Shown in pieces: positions 47,003 through 56,589 of a stretch of 64,000 bases of DNA. This DNA is from Buchnera aphidicola (Kurisakia onigurumii) (GTDB taxonomy: Bacteria > Pseudomonadota > Gammaproteobacteria > Enterobacterales > Enterobacteriaceae). The stretch is taken from contig NZ_CP135033.1 in assembly GCF_039394605.1 (NCBI RefSeq), forward strand, positions 1 through 64,000. Direction: 5' to 3'. Position 1 is the first letter of the stretch. Every line of letters begins with the position of its first letter. A program made the translations under genes and the position numbers. The notes below the pieces were generated by a model, which was not told where the DNA came from, did not search any database, and was given only the letters and a program-made list of their open reading frames with translations.

Positions 47003-48400
47003 ATGTCACTATGGGGTGGTAGATTTAAAAAAAATATCAATCAAGATTTTGAAAAATTTAATAAATCTTTACATATCGATTATATTTTAATAAAAGAAGA
47101 TATCATAACTTCTATAGCTTGGTCTAAATCATTATTACAAGCAAAAATTATTTCACATCAAGAACAAATAAAAATAGAAGAAGAATTAAATAAATTGCTT
47201 GTCATTACCAATAAAAATCCTAAAAAAATACTATGTAGTAAAGAAGAAGATATACATTCATGGGTAGAAAATCGTTTAGTTGAAAATATAGGACCAGTAG
47301 GAAAAAAAATTCATACTGGTAGAAGTAGAAACGATCAAATAACTACAGATCTTAAAATATGGTGTAAAAAAAATATAAAAAAAATATATTGTTCAATTAT
47401 ACAATTTCAAGAAAAATTAGTTAAAATAGCAGAAAAAAATTCTAATACTATCATGTCTGGTTATACTCATTTACAAAGAGCTCAACCAATTATTTTTGGT
47501 CATTGGTGTTTAGCATATTATGAAATGATGCAACGTGATAAAAGCAGATTACAAGATTCTTTTAGTCGATTAAATACTTGTCCTTTAGGATCAGGAGCTC
47601 TTGCTGGAAATAGTTGGAATATAGATAGAATGACATTATCAAAAAATTTAAATTTTTTAGAACCTACAAAAAATAGTTTAGATAGTGTTTCAGACAGAGA
47701 CTATGTAATAGATATTGTATCTGCTGCATCTATTAGTATGTTGCATTTATCTCGATTTGCAGAAGATCTTATTTTCTTTTCTTCTGGAGAATCCAAATTT
47801 ATTGAATTAGACGATGAAATATCTTCAGGATCATCTCTTATGCCTCAAAAAAAAAATCCGGATATATTAGAAATAATTCGATCAAAATGCGGAAAAATAT
47901 ATGGATTATTAATAAATATATTAGTAATATTTAAAGGTTTACCTTTATCTTATAATAAAGATATGCAAGAAGATAAAGAAATTTTATTTAATACCATTCA
48001 TACTTGGAATAGTTGTATTAAAATGTCTTCTTTAACAATTAAAAAAATTAAAATAAATAAAAAAAAATGTTTATTAGCATCTAAATCTGATTATTCTAAT
48101 GCAACAGAACTAGCTAATTATTTAGTTACAAAAGGAATTCCTTTCAGAGAATCTCACAATATTACTGGAAATATTGTATTATATGCAATAAAAAATCGAT
48201 CTTCTCTAGAGAATTTAAAAATTTCTGATTTTAAAAAATATCATTCATTAATTGAAAATGATGTTTATGATTTTCTTAAAATAGAAAAAATAATAGAAAA
48301 ATATAATTCTTATGGAGGAACTTCAATAAATCAAGTAAAAAAATCTATAAAACAAGCAAAAAAAGAAATTTTAAAATCAAAAAAATTAAAATTCACATAA
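47003..48400 (+). CDS. argH: Argininosuccinate lyase
   Basis: Splits argininosuccinate into arginine and fumarate. 465 residues (457 in E. coli). N-terminal LWGGRF, HTGRSRNDQITTDL, the catalytic TGYTHLQRAQP-type block (SGYTHLQRAQPIIFGHW) and the fumarase/lyase superfamily signature GSSLMPQKKNPD with its catalytic serine are intact. The C-terminal tail is lysine-rich. AGAGG precedes the ATG. Forms a two-gene unit with argG. Confidence 0.98.
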   Translation: MSLWGGRFKKNINQDFEKFNKSLHIDYILIKEDIITSIAWSKSLLQAKIISHQEQIKIEEELNKLLVITNKNPKKILCSKEEDIHSWVENRLVENIGPVGKKIHTGRSRNDQITTDLKIWCKKNIKKIYCSIIQFQEKLVKIAEKNSNTIMSGYTHLQRAQPIIFGHWCLAYYEMMQRDKSRLQDSFSRLNTCPLGSGALAGNSWNIDRMTLSKNLNFLEPTKNSLDSVSDRDYVIDIVSAASISMLHLSRFAEDLIFFSSGESKFIELDDEISSGSSLMPQKKNPDILEIIRSKCGKIYGLLINILVIFKGLPLSYNKDMQEDKEILFNTIHTWNSCIKMSSLTIKKIKINKKKCLLASKSDYSNATELANYLVTKGIPFRESHNITGNIVLYAIKNRSSLENLKISDFKKYHSLIENDVYDFLKIEKIIEKYNSYGGTSINQVKKSIKQAKKEILKSKKLKFT

Positions 48401-48557
48401 AAAATTTAATTATTTAAACAAATTTAAATTTATATAGAATATAAAAAAATGTGTATTTCATTTTTTTAATGAATTATATTTTAAAAAATTAAAATTTAAT
48501 ATATTAATTACAATTTTATTTTTGATATTTTTATTAATTATTTGTTAGGAGAATGAA

Positions 48558-49301
48558 GTGATTGCTAAAAAAGTACATAACATATGGAAAATAATAAACA
48601 AAGAAGTTCAAATGAATTTTAAAAAAGAAAAAGAACTAAAAAATTTTTATAAAAAAAATATATTTGAACATCAAAATATTTTTCAATCATTAGTACATAT
48701 ACTAGCTATTAAATTACAAACACCGACAATAAATTATAAGAATATTAAAAATATAATATTTTCATTAAAAAAATATCATGCAAATTTTCAAAAATCTATA
48801 CAAAAAGATTTAATACAAATATTTAAAAAAGATCCTGTAGTAAAAAATTTTTATATCCCTTTTTTATATTTTAAAGGATTCCATGCATTACAAGCATATC
48901 GAATTAGTCATTATTTATGGAAAGAAAATAGAAAATCCTTAGCATTGTTTTTACAAAATCAAATTTCTATAATTTTTTCTGTTGATATTCATCCTGCGGC
49001 TAAAATAGGAAATGGAATTATATTAGATCATGCTACCGGAATTGTAATTGGAGAAACTGCTATTGTGGAAGATAATGTTTCTATATTTCATTCTGTAACT
49101 TTAGGAGGTAAAAAATATATTTTAGGAGATCGTCACCCTAAAATTAGACAAGGTGTAATAATAGGAGCTGGTGCAAAAATAATAGGAAATATAGAAATTG
49201 GTTTTATGTCTAAAATCGGTGCTGGTTCAGTAGTATTAACTGGAATTCCTCCTTTTTCTATAGCAGTTGGAGTACCTGCAAAAATTATACGAAAAAAATA
49301 A
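48558..49301 (+). CDS. cysE: Serine acetyltransferase, lacking the C-terminal regulatory tail
   Basis: Acetylates serine with acetyl-CoA, the first step to cysteine; product is used by CysK (59351-60310). GTG start, AGGAG upstream; 247 residues against 273 in E. coli. Numbering matches E. coli: Asp143 in DIHPAAKIG and catalytic His158 in DHATG. The hexapeptide left-handed helix runs to AVGVPAKII, then the protein stops at RKK. The missing 26 residues correspond to the E. coli tail that takes part in cysteine feedback inhibition and whose end docks into CysK. No decayed tail is readable downstream. Confidence 0.96.
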   Translation: MIAKKVHNIWKIINKEVQMNFKKEKELKNFYKKNIFEHQNIFQSLVHILAIKLQTPTINYKNIKNIIFSLKKYHANFQKSIQKDLIQIFKKDPVVKNFYIPFLYFKGFHALQAYRISHYLWKENRKSLALFLQNQISIIFSVDIHPAAKIGNGIILDHATGIVIGETAIVEDNVSIFHSVTLGGKKYILGDRHPKIRQGVIIGAGAKIIGNIEIGFMSKIGAGSVVLTGIPPFSIAVGVPAKIIRKK

Positions 49302-49405
49302 AAAATATATATATATAAAAAATAATTTAATAATATCAATTATTAAAAAATTTTTTCATATATAAATTTTTATACATTAAACTAAAAATATTAAATAATT
49401 AAACA

Positions 49406-49454
49406 CCCTTCTATTTTTTTTAGAAGAATTATAAATATAAAAAAAACAGAAGGG
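49406..49454. terminator. Bidirectional terminator between cysE and rpoD
   Basis: A 17-bp stem of CCCTTCT-A-T8-A and its complement (one A-C mismatch) around a 15-nt loop, in the gap between convergent cysE and rpoD stops. The G+C base of the stem (CCCTTCT/AGAAGGG) plus A/T tracts suits termination both ways. Confidence 0.7.
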
Positions 49455-49494
49455 ATAAATCGATAATTTTAAATATTAAAAATTTTTATTATAA

Positions 49495-51330
49495 TTAATC
49501 ATCTAAAAAACTTTTTAATACTTCTGAACGACTAGGATGTCGCAATTTTCTAAGTGCTTTTGCTTCGATTTGTCGAATACGTTCTCTCGTAACATCAAAT
49601 TGCTTTCCTACTTCTTCTAAAGTATGATCAGTATTCATATCAATTCCAAAACGCATTCGCAATACTTTAGCTTCTCGAGCGGTTAAACCTGATAAAACTT
49701 CATTTGTAGCTGATCGTAAACTTTCAGAAGTAGCAGAATCTAAAGGAAGTTCAAGAGAAGTGTCTTCTATAAAATCACCTAAATGCGATTCTTCATCATC
49801 TCCAATTGGAGTTTCCATTGATATAGGTTCTTTTGCAATTTTTAATACTTTGCGTATTTTTTCTTCCGAGATTAACATTTTTTGTGCAAGTTCTTCTGGA
49901 GTAGGTTCTCTACCAATTTCCTGTAATATTTGACGAGAAATTCGATTTAACTTGTTAATTGTTTCAATCATATGAACTGGAATTCTAATTGTTCTAGCTT
50001 GATCAGCAATGGAACGAGTAATAGCTTGTCTAATCCACCAAGTCGCATAAGTAGAAAATTTATAACCTCTTCGATATTCAAATTTATCTACAGCTTTCAT
50101 TAAACCTATATTTCCTTCTTGTATTAAATCCAAAAACTGCAAACCACGATTTGTATATTTTTTAGCAATAGATATCACTAACCTTAAATTTGCTTCAACC
50201 ATTTCTTTTTTTGCTCTACGAGCTTTTGCTTCTCCTATAAATATTCTTCTATTAATATCTTTAATTTGTTCAATAGTTAATCCTGTATATTTTTCTATTT
50301 TATGCAATTTATCTATTTGTTTTTCAATTTTTTTTTTGTATTTCAAAAGTTTTTCAGACCAATTTTTTTTCATTGCAATAGATATATACAACCATTTCGT
50401 ATTTTTTCTTTTTATAAAAAATTTTAAAAAAATTTTTTTTGGCATTTTACAATCTTCTACACAAATATTAAAAATATTTCTTTCTATTTTTCTAATTTTT
50501 TCAATAATTAACCTCATATTATTAATTATATAATCAAATTGTTTAGGAACTAATCTAAATTGTTTGAATATTTTAGACAATTTCTTTATAGCTTGAATAG
50601 AATCAATATGATTTCTTTTTTTCGTTAAAATAATTTTTTGTGTAATAAAATACTGATTTTTTAAACATAAAAATTTTTCTTTTGCAATTATAGGATCGAT
50701 ACTATTATCTTCTTCATTATTATTATCAACGTCTGATAAATCTTCATCATTTTTTTTATTTTCTTCTAATAAAATAGAATTATTAGATAAAGGGTATAAC
50801 ATTTCTTTTATATTAGAATCTACAAAACCAATAATAATTTCAGATAATCGTATTTCATTTAATTCTACTTTTTTATATTGTTCTAAAAGATATATTATAG
50901 CTTCAGGGTACTCTGCAACAGAAGATTGAACTTGATTAATACCTTCTTCAATTCTTTTTGCTATATTAATTTCTCCTTCTCTGGTCAATAATTCTACACT
51001 ACCCATTTCACGCATGTACATTCGTACAGGATCTGTTGTTCTACCTAAATCAGATTCTACAGTAGATAATACTTGTGTAGCTACTTCAATAGGATCATCA
51101 TCAGTATTCGTGATTTTATCATTTTCATTTAGTATTAAATCATCAGGATTAGGAGGTCTTTCTACTACTTGTATGCCCATATCATTAATCATTTGAATAA
51201 TATCTTCTATCTGTTCTGAATCTATAACACTTTCTGGTAAATGATCGTTAACTTCAGAATAAGTTAAATATCCTTGTTCTTTACCTTGTATTACAAGTAG
51301 TTTTAATTGAGATTGCGAGTTTTGTTCCAT
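49495..51330 (-). CDS. rpoD: RNA polymerase primary sigma factor RpoD (sigma-70)
   Basis: Housekeeping sigma factor. I set the start at 51330, [21 protein letters not shown], which aligns exactly with E. coli; an ATG seven codons earlier has no homology or ribosome site. About 611 residues (613 in E. coli). Region 1.1, region 1.2 ([13 protein letters not shown]), region 2 ([39 protein letters not shown], split by usual landmarks), region 3, and region 4.2 ([24 protein letters not shown]) are intact. The non-conserved region between 1.2 and 2 is Lys/Asn-rich. Last gene of rpsU-dnaG-rpoD. Confidence 0.98.
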   Translation of the reverse strand: MEQNSQSQLKLLVIQGKEQGYLTYSEVNDHLPESVIDSEQIEDIIQMINDMGIQVVERPPNPDDLILNENDKITNTDDDPIEVATQVLSTVESDLGRTTDPVRMYMREMGSVELLTREGEINIAKRIEEGINQVQSSVAEYPEAIIYLLEQYKKVELNEIRLSEIIIGFVDSNIKEMLYPLSNNSILLEENKKNDEDLSDVDNNNEEDNSIDPIIAKEKFLCLKNQYFITQKIILTKKRNHIDSIQAIKKLSKIFKQFRLVPKQFDYIINNMRLIIEKIRKIERNIFNICVEDCKMPKKIFLKFFIKRKNTKWLYISIAMKKNWSEKLLKYKKKIEKQIDKLHKIEKYTGLTIEQIKDINRRIFIGEAKARRAKKEMVEANLRLVISIAKKYTNRGLQFLDLIQEGNIGLMKAVDKFEYRRGYKFSTYATWWIRQAITRSIADQARTIRIPVHMIETINKLNRISRQILQEIGREPTPEELAQKMLISEEKIRKVLKIAKEPISMETPIGDDEESHLGDFIEDTSLELPLDSATSESLRSATNEVLSGLTAREAKVLRMRFGIDMNTDHTLEEVGKQFDVTRERIRQIEAKALRKLRHPSRSEVLKSFLDD

Positions 51331-51459
51331 AAATACAGTATCCACCCACATTTTTACATGAATTAAATATTAAATTAAATAATTTAAAAAAAATTTTATT
51401 ATTTTATATAAAAATTTTTAAAAATATCACAAATTTATTTTTAAAAAAAATATAAAAAT

Positions 51460-53208
51460 CTATATTTTGGATAATTCTTTATTTATTTCCCATAATTTAA
51501 TTTTTTCATTTTTATTTAATCCTTGAGAACGTTCTTTAAAAATTAAATTTTCATATGTATGTTCTAATATTATTTTTTTTAAATTTTTTACCGAATCTAT
51601 AAAAACATATTTTTTTTTCTTTTCATCTATCATATGATTCCATTTTGCAATTTTTTTTACAACATTAAATTGATTGGATTTTCTATAATATTCAATTAAT
51701 TGAGCAGTATTCATTATGGAATAATTTATACATATTTTAACTAAATTTAAAAAAAAATATAATCCTGGTATTTTTATAGTATGTTTTATATCTGGAATAT
51801 GAGATATTAATTTTACAAAAATAGGATTTTGTATTAATAGTCCAATTAAAAAACGCATTGTTGTATTTCTTAATTTATTTGTTTTTTTTAAAAAAATATT
51901 ATTTTTTTTAATATTGATTCGTTTATCTAAATAATAAGATTCTAAAATTCCTATTTTTTCTCCTAAATATTTTTTTAAAAGATTTTTAGTTGTTTTACTA
52001 GGAATTTGAGAAATCAAAGGTAATGCTTTCACAATTAATTTACTTCTTTCATCGATACAAGTTAAATTAATATCTTTTAAAAGAATATAAAACAAAAATT
52101 TTGACAATGGAGTAGCATTTACAATTAATTTTTCAAAATATTTTTTTCCTTTTTTATGAATAATACTATCAGGATCTTCTCCTTTTGGTAAAAAAATAAA
52201 TTTTACTGTTTTACCATCAACAATATAAGGTAAAGTCATTTTTAACGACCTCCATGATGCTATATTTCCAGCATGATCTCCATCATAACAATAGATTACA
52301 TTATCTGTTTCTCTAAATAACATTTGAATATGATATATAGAAATAAAAGATCCTAAGGTAGATACAACATAACGAATATTGAATTCTGATAAAGTAAGAA
52401 CATCAATATATCCTTCAACTACTAGTAACCAAGGAATATTTTTATATTTTTTTTTAATTTCGTATAAACCATATAAAATTTTTTTTTTATTAAATAATAT
52501 TGTATCAGGAGAATTAATATATTTTGGATTAACATTTGTTAATCTTCTACCTCCAAAACCAATAACTCGACCTATTGAATCTCTTATAGGAAAAGTAATT
52601 CTTTTACTAAAACGATCAAAAAAATTTTCTTTTTTTTGAATCAATACACCAGATTTTATAAAATAACTAATTTTTTTTTTATCTGATAAAATTAATTTTT
52701 TTTTAAAATTTTCTGAATAATTATCTGAATATCCAATAGCATATCTATTAATGGTATCTTCTGTAATACCTCTTTTTTTTAAATAAATTAAAGAAAAATT
52801 ATATTTTTGAAAAAATAAATTTTTACTGTATATTACAGATATTTTATTCAATAATTGATATAAATGAATTTTTTTATCATATTTTTTTTTGGCGGTATTA
52901 AAAAATTTAAAATAAGTATCTATTACACCGTTAATATTAGACAATTCTTCTATTGTATCTAAAAATTTTAAATTATTAAAATTCATTAAAAAATCAATTA
53001 CATTACCATGTGCAGTACATCCAAAACAATAATAAAATTGTTTTTTTTCATTTACAGTAAAAGATGGTGTTTTTTCATGATGAAAAGGACAACAAGATAA
53101 ATAATTATTTCCTTTTTTTGTTAAATGAATATAATTATTAATTAAATCAACAATATTTGTTTTATGTAATAACTCATTAATAAATTCTTGTGGTATTTTT
53201 CCTGTCAT
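51460..53208 (-). CDS. dnaG: DNA primase DnaG
   Basis: Synthesises RNA primers for replication. 582 residues (581 in E. coli). The N-terminal zinc-binding domain CPFHHEKTPSFTV with a second CFGC pair, the RNA polymerase core with FPIRDSIGRVIGFGGR, TOPRIM VVEGYIDVLTL and CYDGDHAG are intact. The C-terminal helicase-binding domain is diverged and lysine-rich. Lies between rpsU and rpoD, the E. coli macromolecular-synthesis operon order. Confidence 0.98.
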   Translation of the reverse strand: MTGKIPQEFINELLHKTNIVDLINNYIHLTKKGNNYLSCCPFHHEKTPSFTVNEKKQFYYCFGCTAHGNVIDFLMNFNNLKFLDTIEELSNINGVIDTYFKFFNTAKKKYDKKIHLYQLLNKISVIYSKNLFFQKYNFSLIYLKKRGITEDTINRYAIGYSDNYSENFKKKLILSDKKKISYFIKSGVLIQKKENFFDRFSKRITFPIRDSIGRVIGFGGRRLTNVNPKYINSPDTILFNKKKILYGLYEIKKKYKNIPWLLVVEGYIDVLTLSEFNIRYVVSTLGSFISIYHIQMLFRETDNVIYCYDGDHAGNIASWRSLKMTLPYIVDGKTVKFIFLPKGEDPDSIIHKKGKKYFEKLIVNATPLSKFLFYILLKDINLTCIDERSKLIVKALPLISQIPSKTTKNLLKKYLGEKIGILESYYLDKRINIKKNNIFLKKTNKLRNTTMRFLIGLLIQNPIFVKLISHIPDIKHTIKIPGLYFFLNLVKICINYSIMNTAQLIEYYRKSNQFNVVKKIAKWNHMIDEKKKKYVFIDSVKNLKKIILEHTYENLIFKERSQGLNKNEKIKLWEINKELSKI

Positions 53209-53242
53209 ATACCTGATTCATGTTCATGAAAAAATTAATTAA

Positions 53243-53271
53243 GACCGAACTGCTAAAAATATAGATCGGTC
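53243..53271 (-). terminator. T1-like hairpin between rpsU and dnaG
   Basis: GACCGA and TCGGTC form a 6-bp stem with a 17-nt loop in the 103-bp gap. On the minus strand TTAATTAATTTTTT follows. E. coli has the partial terminator T1 at this position, which keeps dnaG expression below rpsU; this is probably its descendant. Confidence 0.5.
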
Positions 53272-53311
53272 ATTTATATATAAAATTGTTATATTTTAAA
53301 AATAATATAAA

Positions 53312-53527
53312 TTAATATAGACGTGTTCTTTTAGAATAATCTCTAGAAATTTTTTTTGCTAATCTTTTAATTGCAGAAGCTTTAGCTCTTTTTCTTTCCG
53401 TAGTTGGTTTCTCATAAAATTCTCTCCTACGAATTTCAGCTAAAATTCCTGCTTTTTCACATGCTCGTTTAAATCTTCGCAAAGCAACATCAAAAGGTTC
53501 ATTTTCTCTAACTTGAATAATAGGCAT
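53312..53527 (-). CDS. rpsU: 30S ribosomal protein S21
   Basis: Small basic protein of the 30S subunit that helps mRNA binding near the 16S 3' end. 71 residues, the same as E. coli, and nearly identical: [20 protein letters not shown], then CEKAG and a Lys/Arg-rich C-terminus ending KRTRLY. Divergent from tsaD with a 162-bp gap, as in E. coli. AAGGA precedes the ATG. Confidence 0.99.
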   Translation of the reverse strand: MPIIQVRENEPFDVALRRFKRACEKAGILAEIRRREFYEKPTTERKRAKASAIKRLAKKISRDYSKRTRLY

Positions 53528-53689
53528 TATAAAACAGTTCCTTTTGTAAATTTATAAAAATTTTATTAGAATATATACTTTATATATTTTAATATATATT
53601 TAATAAAACACATAATATTATATAAAAAAATTAAATTTTTTTATATAAAAACAATATATTTATATTTATTTTAAATTTAGGTTAAAAAA

Positions 53690-54715
53690 ATGCAAGTATT
53701 AGGTATTGAAACTTCCTGTGATGAAACAGGAGTAGCAATCTATCATAAAAATCTTGGTCTATTATCCAATCAATTACATTCTCAATCTTACTTACATGAT
53801 AATTATGGAGGAATAGTACCAGAATTAGCTGCTAGAAATCATGTAATAAAAATAATACCATTAATTAAACAATCTTTAAAAGAATCTAAAATTAAACTAT
53901 CCGAATTAAATGGAATCGCATATACTGCTGGACCTGGTTTATCAAGTTCATTATTAGTTGGAGCAGGGATAGGAAGTGCTTTATCATTTGCATTAAATAT
54001 TCCCAATATATTAGTTCATCATATGGAAGCTCATTTACTTTCTTTTGCGATCAATACAAAAAAAAATATTTCACATTTTTTTCCGTTTCTTGCATTATTA
54101 GTTTCTGGAGGTCATACCCAATTAATATATGCTAAAAATTTAGGAGAATATACTATTTTAGGAGAAACAGTAGATGATGCAGCTGGTGAAGTAATTGATA
54201 AAATAGCAAAATTACTAAAAACCAATATACCTGGAGGTTTAGGTTTATATAAATTAGCACAAACAGGAAACCCAAATAAATTTAATTTTCCAAGACCTAT
54301 GACTAAAACAACAGGATTAAATTTTAGTTTTTCTGGATTAAAAACTGCTGTGAAAAATACTATTAAAAAAATGAATAATAAAACAGATGCAAAAAACATA
54401 GCTGCTTCTTTTCAAGAAGCTATTATTGATACATTAATTATAAAATGTATTAGAGCTATTAAAATAACAAATTTAAAAAAAATTATTATTTCTGGAGGAG
54501 TAAGTTCAAATATTTTATTAAGAAATAAAATTAATAAAGTAATGAAAAATATAGGTGTAAAATCTTATTTTACAGATATAAATTTTTGTACTGATAATGC
54601 TGCTATGATTGCATATACTGGATTATTAAGATTAAAAGGAGGATTTTTTTCTTCCGCTAAAACAAAAATTTTACCTAAATGGAAAATATCTGATTTAAAA
54701 AAAATTAAAATATAA
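53690..54715 (+). CDS. tsaD: tRNA N6-threonylcarbamoyladenosine transferase TsaD (Gcp, YgjD)
   Basis: Catalytic subunit that places threonylcarbamoyl on A37 of ANN-reading tRNAs, with TsaB, TsaC and TsaE (not in this window). 341 residues (337 in E. coli). LGIETSCDETG, GGIVPELAARNH, metal ligands His111 and His115 in HHMEAHL, VSGGHTQL and ISGGVSSN are intact, giving the ASKHA fold. Keeps its E. coli position divergent from rpsU. Confidence 0.98.
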   Translation: MQVLGIETSCDETGVAIYHKNLGLLSNQLHSQSYLHDNYGGIVPELAARNHVIKIIPLIKQSLKESKIKLSELNGIAYTAGPGLSSSLLVGAGIGSALSFALNIPNILVHHMEAHLLSFAINTKKNISHFFPFLALLVSGGHTQLIYAKNLGEYTILGETVDDAAGEVIDKIAKLLKTNIPGGLGLYKLAQTGNPNKFNFPRPMTKTTGLNFSFSGLKTAVKNTIKKMNNKTDAKNIAASFQEAIIDTLIIKCIRAIKITNLKKIIISGGVSSNILLRNKINKVMKNIGVKSYFTDINFCTDNAAMIAYTGLLRLKGGFFSSAKTKILPKWKISDLKKIKI

Positions 54716-55188
54716 TTTTAAAATTATTTTATTATATATTTTATTTTAATAAAAATAAATATTTTATTATATTTTTAATACAAAATATAATCTAAATAAA
54801 AATGAATTTTTTATACAATAAATAAAAATACTATTTTTTAATGTAAAAATATAAAAATTTTTTATAAAAAATTTATTTAATTAATTTTAAATATTAAAAA
54901 ACAATTTAATATATAAATTTAATATTATATAATACATTATAAAAATTTTTTATTAAATATATAAAACAATAAATATGAATATATTAATAATATTATTTTT
55001 TTATATTAAAAATATATAATTTATTGATATCAATAAATTATATAAAAAATTTATTTTATATATCATTGTTAATTTTTTAATTCTCTTTTAAAATTATCAA
55101 ATATATATATTGATTTTTTATAAATATTTATTACAATACTTTTTTTTAAAATTAATATTTTATAAAAATATTTAACAGGAAAGTGTAA
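54716..55188. other. Spacer between tsaD and cca
   Basis: About 470 bp of almost pure A+T between two genes on the same strand, with no open frame or recognisable gene remnant. Other Buchnera, as I recall, carry ribB near here; I find no RibB motif. The one clear structure is the 32-bp palindrome at 55013-55044. Confidence 0.55.
55013..55044. repeat. Perfect 32-bp palindrome upstream of cca
   Basis: Two 16-base arms, TATATAATTTATTGAT and its exact complement, meet at a central GATATC with no loop. It lies about 300 bp after tsaD and 145 bp before cca. An A-run follows on the plus strand. Its length makes chance unlikely even at this base composition. Function unknown. Confidence 0.7.
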
Positions 55189-56418
55189 TTGAAAATTTAT
55201 TTGGTAGGTGGTGCAGTTCGAAATAGTATTTTAAATTTACCTATTACAGATAAAGATTGGGTTGTCGTTGGAGGATATCCAGATTTTTTTTTAAAAAATA
55301 ATTTTAAACAAGTAGGAAAATCTTTTCCTGTTTTTTTACATCCCCAAACCAATGAAGAATATGCATTAGCTCGAAAAGAAAAAAAAATAGGTGTAGGATA
55401 TACTGGTTTTAAAATAGAATATAATTCTAATATTACACTAAAAGAAGATTTATCTAGAAGAGATTTAACTATTAATGCTATTGCTCAAGATAAAAAAGGA
55501 AATTATATTGATCCTTTCAATGGAATAAAAGATCTGAAAAATGGATTTATTCGACATATTTCTCATTCTTTTCAAGAAGATCCATTACGCATTTTAAGAG
55601 TAGCAAGATTTTCTGCAGAATTTTCACATATAGGTTTTACAGTTGCACCAGACACTATGCGTTTAATGATAAATATGGTAAAAAAAAAAGAAATACTTTA
55701 TTTAGAACCTTTTAGAATATGGAAAGAAATAGAAAAAGCTATGAAAACAAAACATCCTCATGTTTTTTTTCATACTTTAGAAAGTTGTTCAGCTTTACCT
55801 TATTTATTTCCAGAATTAAATCAATTATGGAAGTTAAGTGTATCAAATTTAATTCTTTTAAACAGATTTTCCCTAAATAAAATATTATTATTTGGTTTAT
55901 CTAAAATATCTCAAAAAACAAAAAGAATAGATCTACGTATTGCTTATTTATTTCTTGTTTTAAATATTTCACAAGATAATTTTGTTACAATAATAAATAA
56001 ATTAAAAAATAAAAAATTTGAATTTATTTTAATTAAAAATTTTTTAAATCGAATTAAAACTCCTTTATATATCAAAAATTTAGTTCTTCATATTGTACGA
56101 TATAAATACTTCTTAATAAATATAAAATTTCAATCTTCTCAATCTATAATCAATATGTTTTATTCTATAGATGCTTGGAGAAAACCAAAAATAATATCTC
56201 TATTATCAATTTTGATAAATTACTACTATAAAAATATATTTTGTCATTATGAAAAAAATAAATTATATTACCCTGGTAATTTTTTAAAAAATTCTTTTGA
56301 TATTGCAAAATCTATTCCAATACATCCTATTTTAAATAAAAATTTTAAAGGAATTGAAATCAGAAAAGAATTAAACCGACAAAGAATAAAAAAAATAGAA
56401 CAATGGAGAAATTTATAA
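55189..56418 (+). CDS. cca: CCA-adding tRNA nucleotidyltransferase with degenerate HD domain
   Basis: Adds or repairs the 3' CCA of tRNAs. TTG start (E. coli uses GTG) with AGGA nine bases before it; 409 residues (412 in E. coli). The N-terminal catalytic part is intact: GGAVR, the DKD metal pair in ITDKDWVVVG, EDLSRRDLTINA and DPLRILRVARF. The C-terminal HD phosphohydrolase has decayed: E. coli VDVRFATLCHDLGKG aligns with IDLRIAYLFLVLNIS, so the His-Asp pair 255-256 is now Leu256-Val257, and the HHGHG segment is gone. The far C-terminus (SIDAWRKP, FKGIEIRKEL) is conserved. Transferase activity should remain; the phosphatase and phosphodiesterase activities should not. Confidence 0.97.
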   Translation: MKIYLVGGAVRNSILNLPITDKDWVVVGGYPDFFLKNNFKQVGKSFPVFLHPQTNEEYALARKEKKIGVGYTGFKIEYNSNITLKEDLSRRDLTINAIAQDKKGNYIDPFNGIKDLKNGFIRHISHSFQEDPLRILRVARFSAEFSHIGFTVAPDTMRLMINMVKKKEILYLEPFRIWKEIEKAMKTKHPHVFFHTLESCSALPYLFPELNQLWKLSVSNLILLNRFSLNKILLFGLSKISQKTKRIDLRIAYLFLVLNISQDNFVTIINKLKNKKFEFILIKNFLNRIKTPLYIKNLVLHIVRYKYFLINIKFQSSQSIINMFYSIDAWRKPKIISLLSILINYYYKNIFCHYEKNKLYYPGNFLKNSFDIAKSIPIHPILNKNFKGIEIRKELNRQRIKKIEQWRNL

Positions 56419-56520
56419 AAAAATTTTATTAAAATTTTTATAATTTTATAAACATGAAAAATAATAAAACTATCTGAATGAAATAATATTCATATAAATA
56501 TATATAATATTAATATGTTA

Positions 56521-56553
56521 TAAAAACGACACCATAATTTTGTGTCGTTTTTA
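56521..56553. terminator. Bidirectional terminator between cca and crr
   Basis: A perfect 12-bp stem, TAAAAACGACAC and its complement, around a 9-nt loop, midway between the convergent cca and crr stops. The stem itself supplies A and T tracts on either side of ACGACAC, the classic two-way terminator layout. The clearest terminator in the window. Confidence 0.82.
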
Positions 56554-56589
56554 ATATAAAAATATGTTTTTATACTTATAAAAATAATA

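Noticed and set aside
51331-51351. Upstream ATG extending RpoD by seven residues
   Set aside because: MEQNSQSQ at 51330 aligns exactly with the E. coli start.
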